Assembly (NCBI GenBank): GCA_001972305.1
Contig: BDDD01003319.1
Location: forward strand, 19,369-83,368
Origin: Cephalotus follicularis
Taxonomy: Eukaryota > Streptophyta > Magnoliopsida > Oxalidales > Cephalotaceae
Direction of reading: 5' to 3'
Length of the DNA stretch: 64,000 bases
Shown here: piece by piece, positions 32,153 through 43,694 of the stretch
Layout: each line of letters opens with the position of its first letter
Position numbering within the stretch: position 1 is the first letter of the stretch
Translations under genes and position numbers: made by a program
The notes under the pieces: generated by a model
Databases searched by the model: none
Seen by the model: only the letters and a program-made list of their open reading frames with translations
What the model was told of the DNA's origin: nothing

Positions 32153-34673
32153 AGTTACAGTGAAGAATAAGTACCCTCTACCGCACATTGATGAGTTGTT
32201 CGACCAGCTTAGAGGAGCGACAGTGTTTTCTAAGCTCAACTTGAGATCGGGCTACCACCAGTTGAAAGTTAGACCGGAGGATATTCCGAAGACGGCTTTC
32301 AGATCGAGATATGGCCATTATGAGTTCTTAGTTATGTCTTTTGGTGTGACTAATGCTCCTGCGGCTTTCATGGACCTGATGAACTAAGTGTTCAGACATC
32401 ATTTGGATCAGTTCATTGTAGTGTTCATTGACGACCTCTTGGTCTATTCCAGGACCGATGAGGAGCATGCCCAGCACCCATACATTATGTTACAAACATT
32501 GAGGGATCATCGATTGTATGCCAAATTCGACAAGTGTGAGTTTTGGTTATCGGAGGTTGCTTTTCTTGGGCATATTGTTTCTGGTGACGGTTTGTCAGTG
32601 GATCCATCGAAATTAGAGGCAGTGAAAGATTGGAAACGACCGACGAATGCTTCCGAAGTTCGCAGCTTCTTGGGTTTAGCAGGGTATTATCGTTGGTTTG
32701 TTGAGGGATTTTCCCGTATTGCAACACCATTGACCAGATTGACACAGAAGAATGCTGCCTTTGTATGGGATAGTGATTGTGAAAGAAGTTTTCAAGAGTT
32801 GAAAAACAGATTGATTTTCGCTTCTGTCCTAGCCTTGCCAGACGGGAATGAAGACTTTGTTGTATACACCGATGCTTCTGGAAAGGGGCTTGGTTGTGTT
32901 CTTATGCAATACGGCAAAGTGATTGCATATGCATCGAGAAAGATCAAACCACATGAAGAAAACTATTCAGTGCATGACTTGGAGTTGGCGGCCATTATTT
33001 TTTCCCTTGGAAAATGGCGCCACTACCTTTATGGGACCAAGTTCACAGTTTTCACTGATCATAAGAGTTTGAGATATCTCTTTTCACAGAAGGATTTGAA
33101 CATGAGACAGAGAAGGTGGTTTGAGCTTCTTAATGATTATGATTGTGACATTGAATATCATCCTGAAAAGGCAAATGTCGTTGCAGATGCATTGAGTTGC
33201 AAGCTATCTTGTATGACTCTTTCCCACATACAAGTGCAACCTGCATTACTTGACCGGATCAGAGATGCACAGATAGTGGATATTGAATTACAGAAAGTGG
33301 TTACTGCTATTGATGAGGGATTGAAACCCGATTTTTCTCTATCTACAGATGGGTTATTAAGATACCGGAACAGGATTTGCATTCCAGCCGATAGCGAGTT
33401 GAAGGAAGAGCTTCTTTCTCAAGCTCATAAATCTCGTCTCTCTATCCATCCAGGGAGTACGAAGATGAATCGTGACCTAAAACTTAGATATTGGTGGATT
33501 GGCTTGAAGAGAGAGATCGCAGAGTTTGTATCGAGATGCCTCACTTGTCAGAAAGTTAAGGTAGAACACGAGAGGCCGACAAACTTGCTTCAGCCTTTGC
33601 TCATTCCTGAGTGGAAATGAAAGCACATTACCATGGATTTCGTGTCCGGGTTTCCTCTGACTCGTAACAGACATGATGGTATATGGGTTGTGGTTGATCG
33701 ACTCACAAAGTCGGCCCACTTTCTACCGATTCGGATGACTTATTCTAGAGAAAAATTATCCAGATTGTTCATAAAAGAGATTGTTAAAGCACATGGAGCT
33801 CATGTCAGCATTGTTTCGGATCGAGACTCTCGCTTCACTTCCGGGTTTTGGAGGAAGTTACAGGTAGCTATGGGTACAGAATTGAGTTTCAGCACTGCTT
33901 TTTATCCCCAAACAGATGGTTTGTCCGAAAGGACCATTCAGACATTTAAGGACATGCTTCGAGCATGCGTTCTCGACTTTGAAGGTAGTTGGGATGACTA
34001 CTTACATTTGATTGAGTTCTCATATAACAATAGTTATCACGAGAGCATACAGATGGCTCCCTATGAAGCCCTATATGGTAGGAAGTGCCGATCACCAGTT
34101 TGTTGGGATCAGGTCGATGAAAAGAGCATTTTGGGGCCAGAGATTGTACAGATTACCGCAGAGAAAGTGAAATTGATTAGGGACCGATTGATTGTTGCAC
34201 AGAGTAGACAGAAAAGCTATGCTGATGTTCATCGCAGAGGCTTGGAATTTAGTGTTGGTGACCATGTTTTCCTCAAGGTGTTGCCCACTAAAGGAGCCAT
34301 GAGATTCGGCAAGAAAGGGAAGCTTTCTCCTCGTTTTATTGGACCTTTTGAGGTATTGGATCGGATTGGCCGACTTATTTACAGGCTTGCCTTGCCTCCA
34401 GCATTGTCGGGAGTGCATGATGTGTTCCATGTTTCTCAGTTGAGAAGATATGTTCAAGATCCTTCACACATCATTGAGTATGGTCAGATTCAGCTAGAAC
34501 CTGACTTATCGTTTATCGAGACTCCCATACAGATTGTTGACCGACAGATCAGAATATTGAGGAACACGACCATCACTTTGGTTAGTGTTCTATGGCAGTA
34601 TCATGGATCTATGGAGCATACCTGGGAGCATGAGGACGAAATGAAAGAGACATATCCTTTCCTATTCGATTGA
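32146..34673 (+). pseudogene. gypsy pol (reverse transcriptase, RNase H, integrase), two in-frame stops, no protease
   Basis: One frame runs to 34673. The polymerase begins at [17 protein letters not shown], carries the catalytic FIDDLLVYS (about 32427), and is followed by RNase H ([19 protein letters not shown]). Integrase has the intact zinc domain [11 protein letters not shown]...CLTCQ, the core (MDFVSGFPLTR, SDRDSRFTSGFW, SERTIQTF) and the end motif ATWE-like HTWEHEDEM. Stops lie at 32385-32387 and 33618-33620 (EWK then stop, where Trp is usual). The protease and the N-terminal polymerase part expected between gag and NKYPLP are absent, and the join changes frame. Confidence 0.9.
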
Positions 34674-34726
34674 TTGATCGATTGACCGATGAATCTGGGG
34701 ACCAGATTCTTTTAAGGAGGGGAGAA

Positions 34727-37700
34727 TGTGAAGACCCGAATTCCCTTTTGTACTGTTCATGCATGCATTGTACCGTATTGTACTCTATCGAACCATATCG
34801 AATTGTACTATATTGAGGTATTCCTATACCTATTGGTGATTGTATTGATTACATGCATGTATAGTCGGGATTTTGGGCAGAGTTTCGGAGAGTTCACTGA
34901 ATCGACTATATAAGTCAATTCCTTTGTCATTTCTCTCATTCTCACCATTCATCCTATTCTCTCTATCCTTCTCCCTCTCTCTCTAGCTGAGCAGCCTCCA
35001 TCTTCCACCATTGCAGCCCCAGATTGCATCTCCATCGATAAGGACAGCGATTGCAAGTAGTGGGTTGGCGATTGAACAACATAGCAGCCGATTGAGTGAT
35101 TGGAAGCTCAACTTTTGAAGCTTCAGTGATTGATAGGACTTCTTTACTGAATTGCCTATTATTTTATTGATTGATTGACTGAATTGCATGATTGATTGAG
35201 TGATTGGATGATTGAATCGAAGTGAATTGTGAAACTAGGGTTTTTATTGATTTCCTTGACCTAATGGATATAGAAAGATTAAAATTGAAATTGAAAGGTT
35301 GTAACAAGTTTTACTAACCTTAAATGATGGATTTTAAACCTTGGTTTTTAAATAATGGCTTTAAATTGAATTTTGACTTGAGATTGGCCCTATTTTCTGC
35401 ATAAAATCGACTCTGCCTTTCCCAAGCACATTCCCAAGCTATTTTTATTGAAACGCGTCGATGCCTTTCTCCAAGGACATCGACGTCTTCCGCCAGATCT
35501 CTACACAAATCAGGAAAGACATCGACGTCTTTCCACCGTTTTAAAGAGGTGTCGATGTCTTTCACCAAAGACATCGACGCCTAATGTACTAAAAGGGGTT
35601 TTTAACTGTTTAAAGTTGATTTTCAACTTCTTTTCATATTGCCACTTGACCGGAGCCTCGCTTGAGGTGTTCAAGTGTTTGAAAACGATTTTAATGATTG
35701 TACTGATTGATCGATTGCTTGAGTCATGAGTGTTGTTGTGAGTCTAAGTCGGTAAAATGGATGCACGTTCCCATCCCTCCATTAGGCACCACCACTTAAT
35801 GACTTTGCTTCGACATTGTATTGATACATTGATCGATTACTTGAGTCATGAGTGTTGTTGTGAGTCTAAGTCGGTATGATGGACGCACGTTCCCATTTCT
35901 CTATTAGACACCACCACTTATTGACTTTACTTAACATTGTATTGACTTGATTGAATGATTGATTGTATTGTATGGATCCTATGGAGCGACCTTGTGGTTT
36001 ACGTCGGCATGTTAGGTTGACTTTGTCCACCTATTTCGTCGATCGTTTCTTTTATTGTATTGTTTTGCTTTTATTGTATTGTTTTGCTGACGAGCATGTG
36101 TTGACGAGCATGTGTTGATGAGCACGATTGACTGACGATTGACGCTCGCTGAGGGCTATAGCTCCCTAACGACATCAGTAGCTCCCTCAGTTGTAGCTCA
36201 TCGAGATTGTATTGGCCCAGCCATAGGCTGGAAGATCTATGCGTTCCAGACCTGATCAGTCTGAGAACTGTAGATAGATCTCCCACCCTTTTCGAAGGAC
36301 TACCTTCTGTGGGATTGATCACTGCTAACTGATTGACATTGTATTGACACCGGTCGCATGCTCTATAGGATATTGATTGATTGATTGATTGGGTGTTGCA
36401 TACACCACCATTGAGTGTCTGCCATTGATCGATTGTTATAGATCCTATCCGTATGCTCTGTTATGGGCCATTGTCATANNNNNNNNNNNNNNNNNNNNNN
36501 NNNNNNNNNNNNNNNNNNNNNNNNNNNNNNNNNNNNNNNNNNNNNNNNNNNNNNNNNNNNNNNNNNNNNNNNNNNNNNNNNNNNNNNNNNNNNNNNNNNN
36601 NNNNNNNNNNNNNNNNNNNNNNNNNNNNNNNNNNNNNNNNNNNNNNNNNNNNNNNNNNNNNNNNNNNNNNNNNNNNNNNNNNNNNNNNNNNNNNNNNNNN
36701 NNNNNNNNNNNNNNNNNNNNNNNNNNNNNNNNNNNNNNNNNNNNNNNNNNNNNNNNNNNNNNNNNNNNNNNNNNNNNNNNNNNNNNNNNNNNNNNNNNNN
36801 NNNNNNNNNNNNNNNNNNNNNNNNNNNNNNNNNNNNNNNNNNNNNNNNNNNNNNNNNNNNNNNNNNNNNNNNNNNNNNNNNNNNNNNNNNNNNNNNNNNN
36901 NNNNNNNNNNNNNNNNNNNNNNNNNNNNNNNNNNNNNNNNNNNNNNNNNNNNNNNNNNNNNNNNNNNNNNNNNNNNNNNNNNNNNNNNNNNNNNNNNNNN
37001 NNNNNNNNNNNNNNNNNNNNNNNNNNNNNNNNNNNNNNNNNNNNNNNNNNNNNNNNNNNNNNNNNNNNNNNNNNNNNNNNNNNNNNNNNNNNNNNNNNNN
37101 NNNNNNNNNNNNNNNNNNNNNNNNNNNNNNNNNNNNNNNNNNNNNNNNNNNNNNNNNNNNNNNNNNNNNNNNNNNNNNNNNNNNNNNNNNNNNNNNNNNN
37201 NNNNNNNNNNNNNNNNNNNNNNNNNNNNNNNNNNNNNNNNNNNNNNNNNNNNNNNNNNNNNNNNNNNNNNNNNNNNNNNNNNNNNNNNNNNNNNNNNNNN
37301 NNNNNNNNNNNNNNNNNNNNNNNNNTGATTGATTGTATTGTATGGATCCTATGGAGCGACCTTGTGGTTTACGTCGGCATGTTAGGTTGACTTTGTCCAC
37401 CTATTTCGTCGATCGTTTCTTTTATTGTATTGTTTTGCTTTTATTGTATTGTTTTGCTGACGAGCATGTGTTGACGAGCATGTGTTGATGAGCACGATTG
37501 ACTGACGATTGACGCTCGCTGAGGGCTATAGCTCCCTAACGACATCAGTAGCTCCCTCAGTTGTAGCTCATCGAGATTGTATTGGCCCAGCCATAGGCTG
37601 GAAGATCTATGCGTTCCAGACCTGATCAGTCTGAGAACTGTAGATAGATCTCCCACCCTTTTCGAAGGACTACCTTCTGTGGGATTGATCACTGCTAACT

Positions 37701-38663
37701 GATTGACATTGTATTGACACCGGTCGCATGCTCTATAGGATATTGATTGATTGATTGATTGGGTGTTGCATACACCACCATTGAGTGTCTGCCATTGATC
37801 GATTGTTATAGATCCTATCCGTATGCTCTGTTATGGGCCATTGTCATACGGGTAGCTCCCTCAGCTGTAGCTCATCGAGATTGTATTGGCCCAGCCATAG
37901 GCTAGAAGATCTATGCGTTCCAGACCTGATCAGTCTGAGAACCGTAGATAGATCTCCCACCCTTTTCGAATGACTACCTTCTGTGGGATTGATCACTGCT
38001 AACTGATTGACATTGTATTGACACCGGTCGCATGCTCTATAGGATATTGATTGATTGATTGATTGATTGGGTGTTGCATACACCACCATTGAGTGTCTGT
38101 CATTGATCGATTGTTATAGATCTTATCCGTATGCTCTATTATGGGCCACTGTCATACGGGTAGTCTGATCGCCAATTGTACATATGCATTTGTCATGTCA
38201 TGCATTGATATTGTACACCGCACATTGATATTGTATAGATTGTCACCGATATTACACATTGTACATGCATACATGCTGCATGAGGTTTCTGCTTAGCCAG
38301 TGTGGCTAACCCCATCCTTTGGGGTAGGGCTGTGTTGTACCTTGTGTGCGACATACGTAGGGCAGCAGGTAGCAGCGGACAGAAGGATTGAAGACTCGTT
38401 TGACCGCACGACTGCTTGATTTTCGCGGAGCTGGTTGTGAGATATTGTAGTGAAAGATTGAAATGTAATATATTGAAAAAGACTGGTATTGTAAAGAATT
38501 TGTTCCGTATGGATGGATATTCGTATTATATCTTCCGCACATTGACATGTTTTATAAAGTTTTAAGTTTTTTCGTATTTTTATATTACTAGTCCCGACCA
38601 TTGTATTGTGTATTGGATTGAGAGTAATGCCACGTGTTCGCCCTGCGGGCGAGGGGTGTTACA
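34727..38663 (+). repeat. 3' LTR of the gypsy element, containing the assembly gap
   Basis: It begins TGTGAAGACCC and ends GTGTTACA. It is longer than its partner because it includes 847 N, a perfect 523-bp repeat on either side of them, and a tandem duplication of a unit of about 304 bp (37551-37854 and 37855-38162). If one gap flank is redundant, the true length would be about 2.57 kb. Confidence 0.88.
36479..37325. other. Assembly gap (847 N)
   Basis: All bases are N. The long ORFs reported across it are artefacts. The flanking 523 bp (35956-36478 and 37326-37848) match base for base. Confidence 0.99.
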
Positions 38664-39349
38664 AGTATAGATTGCACGAGTTCAAGAAATATCGTAAACT
38701 AATTGGATCTCTTGTTATTACGGAGCAAAATAATGAATTACTCCTACAAAATCACAATAATCTTCTGACTGGTTCAGCCCCTATACCAAAAGTAAATACA
38801 AGGAAGAGAGCGTGGACGAAGATGTGACAATGGAAGAAATCAAAATTTTCTTGGGGTCATGTAATAATAATAGCATGAAATGACAAAATCTTGACACAAA
38901 ATAACATTAAAAGTGGCGTAATCCTGAACAATCCAACAATGCTAGACAAGCCCAAAATAAAAAGGGTAATTACAAACGATGTGGAATGGAAGGTCATTGC
39001 TACCGTGCTTGTCGCACAGCAAAGTATTGGGTCGACTTGTACCAAGTTTCTCTAAAAGAGAAAGGCAAACAAATTGAAACAAAATTTATTGGTCATTGTG
39101 ATCTTTTGAAAATTACGCAATTAGACTTTGTTTTAATTGGTACAACCCATTTGGACATTGTTAATTTCTTAACTGATCCAAATGAGAAAATGGACCAAGT
39201 GATTGTTGACGAAAACTTCCATCTCGATTGATATTATATGACATTGTTTTAATGTTTATCAATTTTAAATAAAGTACTTAAGAAGTAATAAATGTAATAT
39301 TGTTATATTTATTAATAAGATGTGTATTTTTATCTATAGATCATCATAC

Positions 39350-40720
39350 AATGAATATTAAAGATATATACATAGCCAACAGTGCAACAACACACACAAT
39401 ACTCTAGAATGAAAAATATTTTTCATATTTAACAATAGCAAAGACTAATGTTGAAACAATTTCTGATACATCAAACATAATTGAAGGTTCTGGGATGGCT
39501 GGCTTTTGTTATCAAATGGGACACAAATTCGTATCACATATGCTTTATATTCTACAAAGTCTAAAAGAAACTTGCTTCAGTTTAAAGATATTCGCCTTAA
39601 TGGTTATCATATTGAAACTATAAATGAAAATTGTAAAGAATATCTTTATACCACTGGCAATGTTTCCTGACGAAAGCAAATATTAGAGAAACTCTCTAAA
39701 CTTTCTTCTGCATTATACATTATGAAAATTAGAGCAGTTGAATCTCATAATGTTGTGGGTTCAAAAGTCATAAACTTAAAATGGTTCATGATTTGGCATG
39801 AACGGCTAGGCCACCCAGGTGTCACAATGATGCATTGAATCATTGAAAGTTCATATTGTCATCTACTTGAAAACTAGAAAATGTTATTGAATAATGAAAT
39901 TCATTGCGTTGCTTGTTCGCAAAAAAAAAAATTATCATAAACCATCTATAACAAAAGTGGTTGTAGAATCTCCAAATTTTTTAGAGAGAATTCAAAGAGA
40001 TATTTGTGGACCGATTAATCCACTATTTGGACCATTCTGGTATTTCATGATCTTAGTAGATGCATTAACAAGATGGTCACATATATGCTTGTTTTCAACT
40101 CGCAATGTTGCATTTGCAAGACTATTGACTCAAATAAATAAATTAATAGCACAATTTCCAGATCGTCCTATAAAATCAATTCGGCTAGATAATGCTGCTA
40201 AATTTTGTTGCAAAACATTTGATAAATATTGTATGACAATAGGAATTACTATTGAAAATCTTGTTCCTCACGTACATACCTAAAATGGGTTAACCGAATC
40301 TCTTATCAAAAGGCTCCAATTGATTGCTTGTCTTTTATTGATGAGGACAAAGTTACCCATTCAACTTGGGTACATGTATTGCATGTTGCGGCTCTTATAC
40401 GTATAAGATCGACTGCATATCATAAATATTCTTCATTGCAGCTTGTTCTTGGTCAAGAACCAAACATATCCCACTTAAAAGTGTTTGGATGTACGGTATA
40501 TGTCCCTATTGCACATCCTCGACGGAGTAAGATGGGACCACAACATAGACTTAACGTTTATGTGGGATTTGATTCTCCATCAATTATAAGGTATCTTGAA
40601 CCAATAATGAGTGACATTTTTACTACACGTTATGCAAACTATCACTTTGAGTACAAATCCCTAAAGAGACCATGGGATTTCCAAAATCAAGAAGTAAACA
40701 AATATGGAATCAATATGGGA
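39350..40720 (+). pseudogene. copia protease remnant and integrase
   Basis: A protease remnant near 39370-39410 reads ANSATTHTI, so the catalytic Asp of DSATTHTI is replaced by Asn. Integrase follows: a WHERLGHPG zinc motif (about 39790), the core with IQRDICGPINP and LDNAAKF (39894-40283), and the post-core LGQEPNISHLKVFGC with VYVPIAHP (40328-40726). Stops lie between the segments. The order is standard for copia. Confidence 0.8.
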
Positions 40721-40729
40721 TTATAGTTA

Positions 40730-42830
40730 ATGATAAGTTTGTCTTTGTCGTTGTATTGGATATTAAAAATCCTGATATGGATCCTGAACCACAAAGTGTT
40801 GAACAGTGTCAACAAAGAAATGATTGGCCAAAATGGAAAGATGCAATATTTGTCCAACAGAGAAGTATTTGGATCAATAATTCAAACACCAAACGGTGTA
40901 ACCCTTGTTGGATTTAGATGAATATTTGTTCGAAAACAAAATGAGAAAAATGAAATTGTGATATACAAAGTGTTGGAAGTCTAGAGGGGGGGTGAATAGA
41001 CTTATAAAAATTAATCTAGCAATTATACCACCAATTAAAAATAAATGCACAACCACACAATGCGGAAAGTAAAGAGTGTAGGGTTTAGAAGGTGCAAACG
41101 GATTTATAGTGGTTCGGCAAACCGCCTACGTCCACTCCTCAAGGCCTCCCCTTGAGTGTTCACTAGAATGCCCCAATCCGGGCAATTGGCAAGGCAGTCG
41201 GCTGGAATTGGTGGCAGCCGGCTGGACCTCATTGCAGTCGGCTGGAATTTCCTTCAGCCGGCTGGAATTGCCTGTACCTGCATACTCAGCCTTGGCACAA
41301 CTTTGGACTCAAGATTAAGCGAGTAAATGCATTTATAACTTAAAGAATTTATGCCTACAAGTAATATACGTTTGTTAATCATCAAAATAACATGTGATAA
41401 ACAGATAATCGGGGTGGCAAAGGCCAACACAAAGCAAGACTTATATCTCAAGGGTTCTCACAGAGACCAGGTATTGATTACTAGGAAACATATTCTCTAG
41501 TTATTGATGAAATCACTTTTCGATTCCTAACCAGTATGGCTACTTCGAAAGGACTTGAAACTCGTCTTATAGATCTAGTAACAACATACTTACATGGGTC
41601 ACTTGATGGTGACATATATATGAAAATTCCTAATGGATTTAAATTTCCTGAACCAAATAAATCTCGCCACATATATTCAATTAAACTACAACGTTTATTG
41701 TATTGATTGAAACAATCTAGTGGAATGTGGTTCAATCGACTAAGTGAGTATTTGATCAAACAATCAAATATGTCTATATATATTCATCAAAAAATCTAAT
41801 GATGGATTTGATATCATTGTAGTATATGTGGATGACTTAAATCTTGTGGATACTTCGAAAGAACTTACAAAAACTACTACCTAATTAAAATGTGAATTCG
41901 AAATGAAAGATCTTGAAAAGACAAAATTTTGTCTTGGTATACAAGTAGAGCACTTATCATCTGGGATCTTCATCCATCAATCCACATACATGGAAAATGT
42001 TCTTAGTCGATTCAACATGGACAAAGCTTATTCTTTAACCACTTCAATGGTCGTCCGATCACTTGATGTCAAGAATGATCCATTTCATCCTTACGAAGAA
42101 GCAAAAGAAATACTCAAACTTGAATTTTCCTTATCTTAGCGCAATTGGATGTATCTTGCAAATTGCATAAGACCTGATATTGTATTTTTCATCAATTTGT
42201 TTGCAAGATACAACTCATTACCAACAAGAAGACACTGGAATGAGATTAAACACATAATGCGTTATCTTCGTGGAAACACCGATATTGGTCTATTTTATCC
42301 AAGGGGAACAAAATCAACATTGATTGGATATGCTGACACGGGATACTTGTTTGATCAACATAAAGCGAGATCACAAACCGGTTATATCTTTATCTTTTGT
42401 GACACTGCTATATCATGACGATCAACAAAACAGACAATGACAACAACTTCTTCGAATCATTTAGAGATTCTTGTAATTCATGAAGCAAGTCGATAATGTA
42501 TACGATTGAGATCAATGATTCAACATATACAAGAATCATGTAGACTATCCTCGGTTAGAAATAATCTCACTGTAATATACGAAGATAATGCTGCTTGTAT
42601 CACACAACTTAGAAGACAATACATCAAGGATGATCGAACAAAACATATTTCACCAAAATTCTTCTATACTCATGAGCTTCAGAAAAATGGTGATATTGAT
42701 GTACAACAAATCCGATCAAGCGACAATTTAGCGGATTAATTTACAAAGGCATTACCAGGTACTACATTCAAGAAGCTCAGACATTATATGCGGATGCGTC
42801 AGCTTAAAGATCTTCATTAATACAATTAAG
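40730..42830 (+). pseudogene. copia reverse transcriptase and RNase H, broken
   Basis: The polymerase begins upstream of the solo LTR (LNSVNKEMIGQNGKMQYL, about 40795) and resumes after it with SQRPGIDY. It has the catalytic YVDDLN (about 41828), MKDLEKTKFCLGIQVEHL (41903), and RPDIVFFINLFARY (42170). RNase H shows GYADTGYLFDQHKARSQTGY (42330) and VIYEDNAACITQ (42570), then ADQFTKALP with a stop. At least six stops make it inactive. Confidence 0.85.
40966..41434. mobile_element. Solo LTR (459 bp) in the copia polymerase
   Basis: It runs from 40971 (TGTTGGAAGTC) to 41429 (GGCCAACA), so the ends TGTTGG and CCAACA are inverted repeats, and caaag is duplicated at 40966-40970 and 41430-41434. The host copia frame resumes right after the duplication. 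It contains four copies of CAGYCGGCTGGA at about 41190-41270 and no ORF of note. The shape and size fit a solo LTR left by recombination, though a very short non-autonomous element cannot be excluded. It resembles a repeat type I associate with many plant genomes (GGGGGGTGAATAG start). Confidence 0.85.
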
Positions 42831-42964
42831 AACTTAGAGAGTATTTGTTTCAGGGAGAGATTCTACTCTTTTTCCTTTACAGAGGTTTCTATCCCAATAG
42901 GTTTTTTCTAGTAAGGTTTTAACGAGACAGTCATTGTGATGTAGAATAGACATTCAAAGGGGAG

Positions 42965-43168
42965 TGTTGTAAATAATGAGGAATTACTATTCTATTAATC
43001 CTAATTACTATTCCACGAATCCTTACCCTATTTCACTAAGCATTTTTCTTCCTATAAATAGTACTTGTAATGAAGCATTAAGACAACTCATAATAAGATA
43101 ATATTTCATTCTATCTTATTATTTCTTAAGTTCTTTATTTGTTACTTCATTTCTATTAGTTTATAACA
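42965..43168 (+). repeat. 3' LTR of the large copia element (204 bp)
   Basis: It starts TGTTGTAAATAATGAGG and ends TTTATAACA. A TATA-like TATAAATAG lies at about 43055-43063. It has about 20 bp (TCTATTAATCCTAATTACTA) that are missing from the 5' LTR. Confidence 0.9.
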
Positions 43169-43173
43169 ATATT

Positions 43174-43694
43174 GGTTTTTAATGGATGCCCTTTTTTATG
43201 TAATTCCTAATAATGTGATTGATTTTATTGTTTTAGAGATTGTTTTAGAAACAAAAATGGCAGATTTAATCTGTTTTTACTTTTCTTTTCTTTTTTGTTA
43301 ATCTCTCTTGTGATCTTTAAAACATATGTTTTTTTTTTAAAAAAAACTGTAGGATATTTGTTTATTCATCCTTGCATATTTTGAGTGTGTGACATTTCAA
43401 TTTGTTAAGCCTATTATGAATTTTGTTTTCTAAATCTCTCACAAATCAAATTACGAATGAGAGATTTTCTTTTATTTTTTATTCTGTTTTATGTTGAGTA
43501 TTTCTTTGTTTTACCGATTTTATATGAATTAAATAATTGGGTAGTGAAGAGGTGTTCTAAACATCGTAAAATGACACCGCTGCACATGTAAAAACAAAAA
43601 CAACAGTTGCTTGAAAAGAAATAAAAAAGGAATAAATGACAAAATTATCGAACTACTTTTGCTTTTGTCTTACTTGCACTTTAGCTTCAAACAA
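43174..43694. other. Right part of the unclassified insertion, no gene
   Basis: AT-rich sequence with poly-T/poly-A runs at about 43328-43348 and no coding similarity. It ends where LINE coding resumes. Confidence 0.6.

Larger units (their letters stand above)
28395..38668 (+). mobile_element. Ty3/gypsy element (chromovirus-like, Del/Tekay type), protease deleted
   Basis: The LTRs are long: 28400-30763 and 34727-38663, both starting TGTGA and ending GTGTTACA. The target duplication agtat (28395-28399, 38664-38668) is perfect. The primer site TGGTATTAGAGAC (iMet type, one change) begins at 30767, and the purine tract TTTAAGGAGGGGAGAA precedes 34727. The interior holds gag, then reverse transcriptase, RNase H and integrase in gypsy order, with no protease. 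The lineage call rests on the long LTRs and the pol motifs and is tentative. Confidence 0.92.
27929..39235 (+). pseudogene. copia gag, split by the gypsy insertion
   Basis: The capsid part (27929-28399) has LDIYEKNYLFWVHDVKL and WQNLNDRFEHLK. It is interrupted by the gypsy insertion and resumes at 38669 with LLLQNHNNLLTGSAP. A zinc-knuckle remnant, RCGMEGHCYRAC, lies near 38965-39020 and the gag tail ends at 39235. There are stops at about 28232 and in the later part. The order matches copia gag with the knuckle at its C-terminus. It is inactive. Confidence 0.78.
26913..43173 (+). mobile_element. Degenerate Ty1/copia element carrying two further insertions
   Basis: The LTRs are at 26918-27101 and 42965-43168, with matching target duplication atatt (26913-26917, 43169-43173). 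The primer region CGTTATCAGTACGAGAC follows the left LTR, and the purine tract TTCAAAGGGGAG precedes the right LTR. Gag, protease, integrase, reverse transcriptase and RNase H occur in copia order on the plus strand but are full of stops. Gag is split by a gypsy element (28400-38663) and the polymerase start by a solo LTR (40971-41429). Confidence 0.9.
26398..43694. mobile_element. Unclassified insertion (about 1 kb) that hosts the 26.9-43.2 kb copia element
   Basis: The LINE frame stops at 26397 and resumes at 43695, with atgataa present on both sides as a 7-bp target duplication. After removing the copia element, the insertion is about 520 bp on each side (26398-26917 and 43174-43694), AT-rich and without ORFs. 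I saw no terminal inverted repeats. The class is unknown: a small DNA transposon or a SINE-like element are both possible. Confidence 0.6.

Noticed and set aside
36389..37400. Four very long ORFs (about 290-330 codons) on both strands
   Set aside because: They are read through the 847-base N run and contain no real sequence.
12088..38668. A specific link between the LARD and the gypsy element because both have the duplication agtat
   Set aside because: Five-base duplications come from the target site, and two matching AT-rich pentamers can easily occur by chance; the LTRs are unrelated.
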